Of a DNA stretch of 64,000 bases, positions 40,265-52,387 are shown piece after piece. The notes below the pieces were generated by a model, which saw nothing but the letters and a program-made list of their open reading frames with translations, did not search any database and was not told the DNA's origin. The stretch is taken from the NCBI GenBank assembly GCA_947311845.1, contig CAMZMU010000052.1, positions 139,205,733 to 139,269,732 on the forward strand, in the 5' to 3' direction. Positions within the stretch are counted from its first letter, which is position 1, and the number at the start of each line of letters is the position of its first letter. This stretch comes from Poa pratensis (taxonomy: Eukaryota > Streptophyta > Magnoliopsida > Poales > Poaceae). The translations under genes were made by a program, and so were the position numbers.

Positions 40265-42130
40265 ATGGGTAAAACTCGTGATGAGAAGGTCCGCATACTG
40301 CCATCCACTACAAGGAAAGGTACAACTCTGAGTACCTCTGCTGCTCTTGATTCACCATCTGTGATGAGTCAACTTATTACACCACCACAAGCTACACGCA
40401 CTGTTACTTCTGCTGAATCTGAAAATGCTTCTGATAATTTTGATGATGCTTCTACTGTTCTTGATGAAAGTGGTTCTTTAGGTCCCTTTCTAGATGCTAC
40501 AATTGCTAAATCTAAACAAATTGAAAATGCTGAAACACCTAGTGGAAGTCCCACTACCCCTGTTGATTCACCTGAGTTGAGGGATTATACTGTGATGATC
40601 TTGATGAAACTTATGTGGAACTTAATGATGACTTTATTGATGAATGTCATGCTACTAGTGGTGCAAGTAATATAAAAATCTTCTTGCAAAACATGCTGTT
40701 AGATATAAACTGTCTCCTGATGCTAAATTTGCCACATCTCCCATAAACATTAAAGATAAGGATTATGACTTCTCTCTTGATTTGTCACATATATCCATTG
40801 TTGAGAAAGAACCTTTTTGTGGTACTGAAAATGAAAGTGTTGTAGAACACATGAATGAGCTCTCTACTTTGAGTAGTTTGTTTTCTGATGATATAAAGAA
40901 ACGCAGTTACTTTGTTACTAAATTTTCCTTTCTCATTGAAAGATGAAGCTAAAACTTGGTATAATAATCTGTCTCCTGGTTCTATTGATAGTCCTATTGG
41001 TTTGCTTAATGCTTTCTTTCAGAAATATTTTCCTGCTAGTGCTCAACATGCTGCCTTGCAGAGAATTTTTAACTTCAAACAGGTTGAAGGAGAGAAAATG
41101 CCTGAATCTTGGTCAAGGTTTTGTTCTTTAATTAGGCTCGGCCTGGACATCAATTGGCCAAAAATGAACTTCTTGATATATTTTATAATGGACTAACTTT
41201 GAATCTAGGACATACCTGGATAGTTGTGCTGGTTGTGTTTTCAGGAAAAGAACTCCAGATGAAGCTGAGGAATTAATGGCTAAAATAAGCCAAAATCATG
41301 ATGATTGGACTTACCTGAGCCGACCCCAACTCCAACACCAATACTGAAGAAGAGGGGTATGATTGAATTAAATGATGAAGGATGAGGGAAGCCAAGAAAT
41401 CTCTTAAAGAGAAGGGTATTAAATCTGAAGATGTGAAGAATCTTCCTCCTATAGAAGAATTATGTAAGCCAATTCCCCATTCATCCATAATTGAGGTACA
41501 CTCTCTCCAACGGTTTGATGATAGAGATATTCCCTACTCTAAACCTCCTGATCAATGCTTAGATGAGTTTGATAATTATATTGTTAAGCAAGATAACTTT
41601 AATATGAGAGTGGAAAATCATTTAAATGAGAATTCTCAAGCTATTAGTAAATTGCATGATATTGTGGAGAGAACCTCCAATGATGTTAAGATGCTTATTA
41701 AACATTTTCATATGGTTCAAACTCAAATTGATCAACTCACTAAAGTGCAAAAAGATCTGTTAGTTAATGCCTCTAGGGATAAAGAGAAACATGTTTGTGA
41801 AGTAACAACTAGAGGAGGTATTTCTACTCAGGATCCTTTATATCCTGAGGGGCATCCTAAAAGAATTGAACAAGATTCTCAACGAGTTAATGAAACTAGT
41901 GCTCCTTCTAAGAAAAAGAAGAAGAAACATAAAACTGTTGTAGAATCCTCTGAACCTTTAATGATCCTAATAGTATATCTATTTCTGATGCTGAAACTGA
42001 AAGTGGTAATGAACATAACAATGATAATGATAAGAATGATGCTTCTGATAAAGAAGAAATTGAAGAGGAACCTGAAAAGCATACTAAAGGTAAAAAGTAT
42101 GGTAAGGAGACTTCATTGCTAAGAAACATG
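40265..42130 (+). pseudogene. G1 gag
   Basis: ATG 40265 (MGKTRDEKVRILPS). Frame changes occur near 40590, 40920, 41160, 41340 and 41960. The retrotransposon gag core is clear at 40912-41150: FSLKDEAKTWYNNLSPGSI, FFQKYFPASAQHAAL, EKMPESWSRFCSLIR. A second helical part at 41382-41900 has DVKNLPPIEELC, QCLDEFDNYIVKQDNF and CEVTTRGGISTQDPLYPEG, then a lysine run. Gag forms the virus-like particle of the element. It cannot be translated as one protein now. Confidence 0.8.
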
Positions 42131-42161
42131 GTAATGAAGAGAACCTTGGGTCCAAAAGCAA

Positions 42162-42931
42162 ATGCCTTTTCCTGCTAAGAAACTCAAATCAAAGGAAGAA
42201 GAACACTATAATAAATTTTGTGATTGGATGAAACCTTTGTTCTTGCAAATTCCTTTGACTGATGCTATTAAATTGCCTCCTTATTCAAAGTATATGAAAG
42301 ATATTGTTTCTAACAAGAGGAAAATTCCCAATGAGGAAATTTCTACTATGCTTGCTAATTATTCTTTCAATGGCAAGGTTCCAAAGAAGCTTGGAGATCC
42401 AGGTATACCAACCATTCCTGTTCCATCAAAAATAATTATGTTAGAACTGCTCTATGTGATTTGGGAGCAGGAGTTAGTGTTATGCCTTTCTCTCTTTATA
42501 AGAGACTTTATCTTGATAAGCTGATACCTACTGATATATCTTTGCAAATGGCTGATAAATCTACTGCTGTTCCTGTTGGCATTTGTGAGGATGTCCCTGT
42601 TCAAGTGGCTAATAATTGTTTGATTTTAACTGATTTTGTTGTGCTTGAAATGCCTGAAGATGATAATATGTCTATTATTCTTGGGAGACCTTTTCTAAAT
42701 ACTGCAGGTGCTGTTATTGATTGCAATAAAGGAAAAGTAACTTTTAATGTGAATGACAAAGAGCACACTGTTTATTTCCCCAAGAAAGTGGACAAGGTAT
42801 TTGGAGTTAATACAATTTCTAATTTTAGAACTATCAAAGTGGGAAGTATTGATTGCCCTATATATGATCATCAAGAAGGATATCAAAACATTATGATTGG
42901 ATCCATATCAATACAATTCAAGGTAACATGA
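42162..42931 (+). pseudogene. G1 retropepsin-like aspartic protease
   Basis: The frame at 42162 (MPFPAKKLKSKEEEHYNKFC, SNKRKIPNEEISTMLANYSF) passes by a frameshift near 42430 into the frame with active site CDLGAGVSVMPFSLY (Asp codon 42458) and flap-like region, then MSIILGRPFL (the second conserved ILGRPFL motif). It ends IQFKVT-stop at 42931. Reverse transcriptase would normally follow but is absent. Confidence 0.8.
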
Positions 42932-43699
42932 TTGTCTCATGATGTTTAATTCATTTGTGTCATATAAAATTTATTTGGTGGCAAGACTTGATCAACCTTG
43001 TTAACAAATACATTTTATATACATGAAGGTGCTAAACAACATTTTATTCCTCATCCTTGTTTACCTACTGTATGTTGCTTAGTTTGAAAAGTTTAGCTGA
43101 GTTGATTTTGAAAATCATTTTTCTGCCTGATTTTATTATCTTAAGTACCCAGAAATTGTCCAAATTGAAAGTTTTCAAAAATTTATAAAATTATACCACT
43201 GGTCCTATTTTTGAAAGAGCAACGTGGGAGTGCCTGGTGCTGACCAGGGGGCCCACCATGCCACCTCACCACATGGTGGCGCGGCAGGCATCTGGCCGCG
43301 CCGTGGCATGGTGAGGGCCCACCTGGCCCTCCACTCACTCAGCCACCTACCACCCTTTCTCTTTCACGACCAAACACATTTTCTCTGCTCAAACCCGTGT
43401 TCTTGCTGTTCTTGCTCGCGATTTTCGATCTCCTTGCTCAGCCCATCTTTGCTGCTGAGATTTGGGGCATTTGTTCTCCGGTATGTGACTCCTCCGAATA
43501 TCCAAGTAGAATTTTGTTTAGTGGAGTATTCTTGAGTATTTTGCTGCTGTAGGTGACATGTTAAGTGAGTTTGCATGCTTGTTCTATGTTAGAATAATTA
43601 GTTTTGATGCATGTTTAATCCTCTAGCAAGTCCTATAGTAGTTCCCTTCATTTAGATGTCTCAAATTCAATTTTATAGTGTTTGCCAAAAATTTCAGAA
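42932..43699. other. G1 interior, non-coding
   Basis: T-rich part, then a GC-rich stretch (43215-43400) with an inverted CCACCTCACCA/TGGTGGCGCGG pair, then a leader-like region. No domain seen. Confidence 0.4.
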
Positions 43700-44815
43700 A
43701 AGGAAATGCATAACCACACCTATGGAGAGATCTTTGAGAGGGATTCGCAAAGGGTGGCAAGACCTCCAGGGCAGCCACTCGAGTTAGGCAGTCCTACAAT
43801 GAAGATCTCATTGCACCAAGCATTGGCGATGAGAGGGATGATGGAGTTCCAAACCCATCATCTTTCCATGCCCTAACTTTTTGCATGATGCAGGGCTCCT
43901 TGATGATTTCTTGTTCCTTGTCCAGAGGGTTGGTTTGACTACATATATGGAGGATGAAAGCCACCAATATTATACGCTCACCAAAACTTTTGTTGAGAGT
44001 TTTAAATTTGGCAACTCGTCCTACAAGCCAACCATTGGATTTAAGATTTATGATAGGCCTGTTTCCATGACTTTGGATAACTTTTGTGCTGCCATAGGTA
44101 TTGCTCCTTCAGGTACAGCGAAGAGGATTCAAGGACGCCCCAACGATTTGCTGGAACTTTACCGAGGGGTGACCAATGATGATGACCGCACCGCCCAGCG
44201 CGGCAAGATAAGGAACATTCAGCTCCCCGCCATTAGATATTTGCTTATTATCTTGCTATAGCATCCTTGGTAGGGAGAACACAAGCAACATTTCTAATTA
44301 TCATCTTGCTTTTCTGCTGCTGCACTTACTGGTAACACATCTTATAATCTTGGTGCTCTCATCGCTCGTCGCTTAGCTGCGGGTGGACCCATCTATGGAG
44401 GGATAGTTGCCTCGCGAGTTATAGCATATATAGGCCTTCCATTGATCCTAGTGATGAGTTGCTAACCCTTTCAGGCTCGACCTTGCTGCTATGAAAGATC
44501 ATAAATTTGTTACAGCTAAATCTCGTGCAGGAAGTCTTGTTTATAGATTTTGTTCACTAATGGGGACGAAAGGAAAGTTCCTTTGCCCCAGCCCAAGTTG
44601 TTTAGTATTCGCAGGAGGTCGTGGTCGCGCTCAAAGGAGGAGTTGGACGAGCAGTTGCGCCTGCTTGGCTTCCACCAGCAGCACGACTCGAGGACACGCC
44701 ACCTCTGAGGACTACACCGTCACCTACCCCGGTGCGTCCTCCAGTTCGTATCAGGACGAGGACCCTTCTTCGTCATACTATGGAGGCGCCACTTCCTGGG
44801 CGCCATGGGGTTGAT
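43700..44815 (+). pseudogene. G1 third ORF, unknown function, Triticeae retroelement type
   Basis: Frames in order: KEMHNHTYGEIFERDSQRV; then at 43881 DDFLFLVQRVGLTTYMEDES, TLTKTFVESFKFGNSSYKP, MTLDNFCAAIG, RIQGRPNDLLELYRGVTNDD; then, after several frameshifts, DELLTLSGSTLLL-like and MKDHKFVTAKSRAGSLVYRF; ending GGATSWAPWG near 44815. It lies where an env-like gene sits in some plant gypsy elements, and the style recalls Athila ORF1 or plant mobile domain-like proteins. I cannot assign a function. Confidence 0.6.
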
Positions 44816-46045
44816 CTCCACTTAGGCCAAAAGCCTAAGCTTGGGGGGAGGTATACCGACATCTCACTCATTTAATATCATGTTCTGTCGGTACTTTGTA
44901 TATCCATGTTTCGATTTTCTTTCTTTCTTTTTGTTGTTTCTTGTTTTTGCTTTTGCTTTCAAAACACAAAAAGACCAAAAATATTTATGTTGTTTCTCTT
45001 TATTTGTTTCTTTAAGTCTCTAGTATTAGTTTGCTTAGTTGTTTAAATTCGGTTTGTTATTCAAAAATCCAAAAATATTTTGCTTTGTTGCTTGCTTCTT
45101 TTTGCTTTGTTTTAAATTCGAAAAACCCAAAAATATTTGTTGTTCTTTTTCGGTTTTGTATAGTTTGCTGCAGAGTTCGACAGCCTTCCGTGACTCAGTG
45201 GAGCTTGGTTATCATTTCATATCATTCAAGCCACACAAGTGAAAAGCAATAACGACGATTTACGACGATTCGAGTTGGGGTGAGAGGCTGGTATGAACTC
45301 TATTTGTTTTCATTTTTGTACATATACTCATCCATGTGAGCATGCTTAGTTGGTTCATGTGAGGTATATGTTATTTAGTGGATGCTTAGTAGTTCATGTT
45401 CTCTTATGATCAGTTCCAATTTATTAATAGTGGGTAGCATGTTATATTGATGTTTGCTTGCATTGTTCTATTCATAAAAGGGTATGACACTGTGGTATCC
45501 TCCTCTGAATGATTCATTTGAATTGACTTGGCACATGCTCACGCATGCATATGATTTATTTTGCCTCGGAGTTCTTGTATCACATTTATGTTTCCGTTAA
45601 TTTTGTTTTGTCGCAAGCATGATTACGACGGTTATTGCTCTCTTGATTGTCGCTTCCCAGTCTATTGCTAGCCTCCACTTGTACTGAGCGGGAATGCTGC
45701 TCGTGCTTCCAAATCCCTGAAAACCAAGTTATTCCAAAGAGTCCACTATAAATTCCTATGCATGGCATTTCAAACCATTCAAGTAAATTTTCATGTGCTA
45801 CCTTTAAAACCTTCAAATTACTTCTCATTTTGTGACACTGTTTTTAGCTCATGAGGAAGTAGTAGTTGGTTTGTTATCTTCCATACTAAATTAAGTACCC
45901 CGACTTGCATGCTTCATCTGCTTGTCACTAATTTTGCAAAGAGCTGGTTAGACCATTATAACATCAAAAAGCTAAACAAACAAAATAGGCACTCCTCCAT
46001 GGTATGTGATTGTTGGAAGGCACCCGAGGATTCGGTTAGCCATGG
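44816..46045. other. G1 interior after the third ORF
   Basis: Starts with a purine-rich AAGCTTGGGGGGAGG (44837-44851), a second polypurine-like site. Otherwise T-rich and non-coding, continuing at 47423-48127 beyond the solo LTR. Confidence 0.5.
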
Positions 46046-46050
46046 CTTGT

Positions 46051-47417
46051 TGATGCATGTAAAATGCATACATGAACTTTGTACTATATCACTCATATTC
46101 CAATCATATTTGCATCATGTAAGGGGTATACCACTGTTATTTAATGATTTTAGGAAATAAAATAATTGTTTCCTATTTTATGGAATTAACCCTACGCAGG
46201 CAGAAAACCCTATTTCTTTCCTTTTATGTTTTAGGACCTAAACGACGTCATAAAAATCTGGAAAAATACAGGCGTCATTATTTTGGAAGGAGGAAGACGT
46301 AGGAGCGAAGGAATCAAGCAAACGGAGGCCGGAGGGCCAAAAGGGGGTGGCCCACGCGGGCACTGTACCAGGCCACGTGGGGCCCACCAACTTGGCCCTC
46401 GAGGCTCCGCAGTCATCGATCTTTGCTCCACTGCCTTCGTCTTGACCTAAAAACGCCTATAAAAGAAGTCCCACGGCGTTCTCGAAAACAAGCGCCGCCA
46501 TATCACAGAAACACGAAAACGAAGATCTGGAGCTGCAGATTGGAGGGGGAAACTCCGGCGGGGCACTGCCGGGGTGGACTCCACCTTCTCCAATGACTTC
46601 TCCACCATCTCCATGATGAAGGGGGAGTAGTCCACCCTCTGGACTATGGGTTTGTGGTGGTAACTTATGTATCTCTCCTCTCTTTGAGCTTCACTAATTA
46701 GTATCGTATGAGCTGATGAACATAATTATGGTCATCTATGTAATTCTTATGGTGGATATTGTGGTATGAGACGATTTGTTATGCATTTACCGTTGTGTTG
46801 GAACTTTTATGACTTGTCATACTTTGATAGAATATTGTTCTTTAAGAAGTATGATGTATGTGGGTACGGGATGGCCGATGTGACACGGCATAGGTATTGA
46901 GTGACACAGTACGGCCCAACATCCTTTATCTGGGGGTAAAAAGAAAGAGTATGATGTGGGAGTGACAACAACCATGCTAGCCTTACGGGGGTGACATAGC
47001 ACACAAATGATTATTTCTTTCAACTATGTGTTTTAGGACATATAGCCGTCATTAAAAGCTACCATTAAAACATGACAATTGTGTGTACTTTATCTATAAC
47101 ATGATAATCACCGTAGATGAGGGAGAGAGGATTAAGTGAACCCATGAACCCATGTCCATTGTTCCTATAAGAGAAAACCTTTGTCTTGTCCTCTTGCATT
47201 GAAGAGGATTGGGACACTTTTACATTCTTGCTTGGTTACATTAAATCCATCAAATTCAACCACCTTGTTCTTTAAACTTGTTTAGTGCATAATCAACTAA
47301 AACTTGTGACACTTTAGTTGTAGGGAATAGATACTTTTCCTTCTTGCTCCTGCGGATCGATACCTTACTTCCACATTGAGAGGTGCTATAGTGATCCCCT
47401 GCTCTTGAGGGTAATCA
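46051..47417 (+). mobile_element. solo LTR nested in G1
   Basis: Begins TGATGCATGTAAAATGC and ends GAGGGTAATCA; perfect 5-bp target duplication CTTGT at 46046-46050 and 47418-47422. The first 800 bp or so match the LTR of G2, the rest does not, so it is a related but distinct LTR type. Formed by recombination between two LTRs of an element that had inserted into G1. Confidence 0.9.
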
Positions 47418-48127
47418 CTTGTGTAAGCAAAGGTTGGGAGGAGTGTCAAACTATATATAAAGTGCATGCTATAAATGCTTAATATCAACATCTCGGAACC
47501 GCTCTCAACTTGTTTAGTATGGAAGATAACATAAACTCTATTGCCATTCGTTGATAGGAACAACCACCTCCCAAAACAATTTTACTTCTGTTTAAAAAAA
47601 TAAAAAGCTCTAGCACATGTTAATCCATGCTTCCCTCTTCGAAGGGCCAATCTTTTATTTTCATGTTGAGTCACCATCATTTCTTTGAGCACCTTCTTGA
47701 GAGCATAGTTGTCATTCTTAGTGTAATGTGCTTGTCCCAGAATGCGGTTCACTGTGGTATAACTTTGATGCTTTTATCTTTGATATCTTTACTTCTAGTC
47801 TTCCCTTGAACTTCAGAGGTGCCTGGGCATTTATGTTTTGCTGTACAAATACGGGCAAGCGAGATACCACCTTATCATATCCTATTATGAGCATTGCAAT
47901 CTTGCAGATAGATATGTTTCATGTTGTTTGTTATTAGTATGTTGGCATCTTTTCATGGTTTACATGGCTATTAGGTGACATTATCTGCATACATCTTATT
48001 ATGAATTGCCTAAGCATTTGTCCATATAGTGAGAATATATACATCATATGAAGCAAATGTGTTCGTGGAAGTTTCTTTTATCGCACTCAGTTGTTAACTC
48101 AATTGCTTGAGGACAAGCAATAAGCTA

Positions 48128-48140
48128 AGCTTGGGGGAGT
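48128..48140 (+). other. polypurine tract of G1
   Basis: AAGCTTGGGGGAG directly before the 3' LTR; primes plus-strand DNA synthesis in LTR elements. Confidence 0.7.
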
Positions 48141-49538
48141 TCATACGTCCAAAACATATCTACTTTCCCGAATACTTTTGCTGTTGTTTTGCCTCTAATT
48201 TGTGTGTTTTGAATACAACTAACACAGACTAATGCTGTTTTCAGCAGAATTGCCCTGGTGTCTTGTTTTTGTGCAGAAATCCAACTTTCGGGAAAATCCC
48301 CAGAAAATATGGCAAAGCCCCCATTTTATCAGAAGACCCACGGTGCCAGAAGATGAGACGCAGGGGGCAACAAGTCGCCCTCACCACGTGGTGGCGCGGT
48401 GGGCCCTGGGTCGCGCCACCAGGTGGTGAGGCCGACTCGGCCACCCCCTCGCGTCCCCCTCTCGACTACTTAAAGCCTCTGACCTAAAAACGCCAGGGGG
48501 ATCGACTATATTTCCAGAAACTCTCGAGAGCGCCGCCACCATCGAAAACCCTATTTCGGGGACTAGAAACTCCGTTCTGGCACTCCGCCGGGACGGGGAA
48601 TTGGAGGAGATCATCGCCATCATCATCACCAATGCCTCTCCATCGACCATCCATGTTTCCCCCATCCATGTGTGAGTAATTCCCCGCTATAGGCTGAAGG
48701 GGATGGTAGGGATTGGATGAGATCGTTCATATAATAGATATAAGATCATTAGGGCATGGTACCTAGTATCCGTTGTTAGTACTTTATGTCATTGTTGCAA
48801 CTTATTATGGTTAATGCTTGTCACTTAGGGCCCGAGTGCCATGATTTTAGATCTGAACATGTTATTGTATCATGAGGATAATCATTGTTTTAGATCATAT
48901 CTGCAAGTTGTATACACATATTATTGTCCGGAACCCGAGGCCCCGAAGTGACAGCAATTGGGACAACCGGAGGGGATGGCTTTGATGTGAGGATCACATG
49001 TGTTCACAGAGTGTTAATGCTTTGCTCTGGTACTTTATTAAAAGGAGTACCTTAATTACCAGTAGTTTCCCTTGAGGCCCCGCTGTAAACGGGTTGGTAG
49101 GACAAAAGATGTTGTGCAAGTTTCTCATTGCGAGCACGTACGACTATATAGGGAACACATGCCTATGGTTACTTAGTACTTGGATGCTTTATCTTTATTT
49201 ACCTGCAAATGCCTACGTCTTGATTATTATATGAATTATCTTATCCATGCAACGCCCGTTCATCCATCCCTATGCCTACAGTGTTTTAATCCTGCTGTTT
49301 ACTGCAATCACTATTGTTGTCTTTATTTCACTGCTGCTATTATTTCACTACTGCTACTGCTATAAACCTGTTGCTACTGATAATCTGTGTCGAGCAAGTC
49401 TATTTCCAAGTGCAGCTGAACTGACAATTCGGTTGTTAAGGCTTATAAATATTCTTTGTCTCCCCTTGTGTCGAATCAATAAATTGGGTTTTACTTCCCT
49501 CGAAGACTGTTGCGATCCCCTATACTTGTGGGTCATCA
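48141..49538 (+). repeat. 3' LTR of G1
   Basis: 1398 bp from TCATACGTCC (expected TGATACGTCC; the terminal TG has mutated to TC) to GGGTCATCA. A leader-like region near 48480-48660 resembles a transcription start zone. Confidence 0.9.
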
Positions 49539-49540
49539 AG

Positions 49541-50801
49541 CCGCAGATTGGAGGGGGGAAACTCCGGCGGGGCGCTGCCGGCGTGGTCTCCATCTTCTCC
49601 AACGACTTCTCCACCGTCTCCATGATGAAGAGGGAGTAGTCCACCCCTGGACTATGGGTTTGTGGAAGTAACTTATGTATCTCTCTTCTCTTTGAGCTTC
49701 ACTAATTAGTACCGTATGAGCTGTTGAACATGATTACGGTCATCTATGTAATACCTATGTGGTGGATCTTTTTATGAGTTAATATTTGTTTGAGATTGCA
49801 ATAGTTTTGTTTCAGTTGTGAAAGTAGATGCATATTATGTACCCCGTTCTTGTTTACTTGTTTTGATCAAGCATGTTTATGAGAGCGTGTGTGGGGTGAT
49901 GTGTACATTAGTTGGAGTAACGGGGGGTGGTGAGTGCAGTAAGTGGACCACTGTAATATCGCGATCCACTTGGGTGTTTTACCTTACTTTGTTGCCTCAC
50001 TACGGATAAAGAAAAATACCATGCTACAAGGGTTGTGGGTGACGATGCCACTTCTCCGTGACTAGATCTAGCATGTTCTTATTTTAACTTCATGTCATGA
50101 AACTTAAAGCTATACTCTGAGTTATCTTAATTACTGAGGTGTTATGATTTAGTTCGCATCTTGGTGGAGTATGAGTGAGACTAATAAACAAAAGGTCTCT
50201 ATGTTAGGACGTGATGACCATATAATTAGTAACTTGTCATAAAACTTGTTGCAATCTCATATGTCAACTCTAGTGTTCCATTGTCTACCACTTTATTAAA
50301 GAGAGAGTGCATTTGTGAAACCATGAACCCTGGTCCATTTTTAATCATAAGAAACACCTTTCCAACAACTTTTACCACTTTTCCATTTTCTTTCATTTAA
50401 AAATCCAAAAATACAAAAACACTTTTACATCTTGGATTCATCGTATAAAACCCAAAAATATCATTTATCATTGCTACCACCATCCTTGCATATTTAATTA
50501 CCACCACTGCATATTTATTTCTTGTTTGCATTGCATATTATCTTGATATTATTCTCACACCTTGTGCTTGACAACCACTGGTGAATTGAGGACCAAAATA
50601 TTTACTTTGTTTTGTAGGTAACCAAGAGAAGGATAGGAAGATAAATCTTTCACTACTGATTCCCCGAGAGTTCGATATTAAACTCGAGTCACCCCTCGTG
50701 GGGAAAACACGTCTTCCATATACTACACACTCTGCCTTGGAGTCTCAACCTAACCCAATTATTTTTCACGTAGGTAATCAAGGTATCATCATTGGGTATC
50801 A
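49541..50801 (+). repeat. 5' LTR of G2 (5' truncated)
   Basis: Aligns with 56815-58068 closely, ending CATCATTGGGTATCA. Missing about the first 470 bp. Confidence 0.85.
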
Positions 50802-51059
50802 AGACTGTTTTCTGGCGCCGTTGCCGGGGAATCATTGCTGCAAAGGTTTATCCAAGGATATCACAACAAAGTCAACTTCATCACCAACTTGTGCTAACAC
50901 CTAAGCTTGGGGAGGTTGCACCTACGTGAGCATCATCTTATCCATCTTTACCTTCAAAGCAATTTATTTGTTATTTCACTATCTCGCATATTATATTTCA
51001 GTTTGCATATTTATTTTCAGTTTTGCATAAAAAAATTAAAAAACACATAAAAACTTGCA

Positions 51060-51700
51060 TAATGGAAAAAGAACCTTTTGGCCATTTAGTGTTAAGAACT
51101 TTCCTCAAGATATGAATATCCCATTGAGAAATTTGAAGTAGATCATAATATGAATAAAACGATTTATGAACACCGTTTTTATGGGAAACCAAAAGAAGAT
51201 CATCTTCATCTTAAGAAGTTTAATGAAAGATGCAAAGTGTTAAATTTGAACCATGCCAATGTTAATATGATAAAGTTAAGCTTTTCCCTACTCCCTAGCT
51301 GGAAAAGCCTTAGATTGGATATTAAGATGGCCACCTGGAAACTTTAGCACTTGGTTTAATTTAAAAGCTGCATTCATTGAAAGATTTTGTTCCACTGAAA
51401 CGTTTGTAACCTTAGACAAATAGTTATCACCTTTAAACAAGAAGAGGATGAACCTTTGGTAAAAACTTGGGAAAGGTTTAGAGGTATAGCTTTGGAATGG
51501 AACATGGTCTTAGAGATTGGATGCTCATGCATGTATTTTATAGAGGATTGTCTGAAACCTCTAGAGTCTTTTTGGATAATGAATGTGAGGGTTCTTTTAT
51601 GAATACTACTGCTGCTAATACTCATATTCTACTTGATGGCTTGCTTTTGGAAGTGAATTAAAGAAAGTTTAGAAAAAGCCCAAGTACCTGAAGATGTTTT
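51060..51700 (+). pseudogene. G2 gag relic
   Basis: Gag core fragments in shifting frames: MEKEPFGHLV near 51061, then IVITFKQEEDEPLVKTWERF near 51420-51480, then a piece with FLDNECEGSFMNTTAANTH-like content in another frame near 51570. Stops and frameshifts throughout. Confidence 0.6.
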
Positions 51701-51939
51701 GATGACCGTTATGAAATATTTAATCTATACAATAGGGAAAAGAAAGTTGAGGAAGTTAAAATGCTTAGTGAAGTCAAGGATCCATTGCTTGACTTAGAGA
51801 ATTGTAGCTTGCATGAATTAATATCTATCTTAAAAAATTTGCAAGTGATCCTTCTATTAATGTTAACCAAGCTGGTTTTGGTTCTTATATTGCTAATCAT
51901 GCTTGAAAGAAAAGATTGCTAGGTACAACCAAGAGGCTA

Positions 51940-52387
51940 TGATACCACCTAAGCTTGGGGATATTGGATTCCCAAAGTCCTAGTAACTATTGGAAAAGAG
52001 ACACACCATGCTATACTTGATCTAGGATCTAGTGTCTGTTTTATCTAAAGAATTATATGAAGTACTTGAATAAAGAATCTTGAAAAATGCTCTATTGAAC
52101 TTGCACTTGCTGATGATTCCATTAAACATGCTTTAGGAAAAGTAAGTGATGTTATGGTAGAGTTACATATGACTTTGTGCCTGTTGATTTTCTAATCATG
52201 GATATGGGGAATAAAACCTCTAGTCCAATTATTTTGGAAGACCTTTTCTTCGTACCACAGTGCTATCATTGATTCAAAAGAAGGGAATGTGAAGTTTCAG
52301 TTTCCACACAAGAAGTGCATGGAACACTTCCCAAGGAAGAGGGGCACATCAAAGTTCAAGCTCCCTCATGAGCTTCGTCTTCAATAA
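51940..52387 (+). pseudogene. G2 protease relic
   Basis: Fragments HHAILDLGSSVC (active-site DLG, near 52005-52040), IELALADDSIKHALGKV and a final FPRKRGTSKFKLPHELRLQ-stop. Broken by stops and frameshifts. Confidence 0.55.

Larger units (their letters stand above)
38981..49538 (+). mobile_element. gypsy-type LTR retrotransposon G1, non-autonomous, 5' truncated
   Basis: 5' LTR remnant 38981-40176 and 3' LTR 48141-49538 are nearly identical where they overlap. The primer-site region after the 5' LTR reads AGACTATTTTCTGGCGCCG. The polypurine tract AAGCTTGGGGGAG is at 48128-48140. The interior has gag, an aspartic protease and a third ORF, but no reverse transcriptase, RNase H or integrase. A solo LTR is nested at 46051-47417. 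The first 199 bp of the 5' LTR and the left target duplication are gone. Confidence 0.85.
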
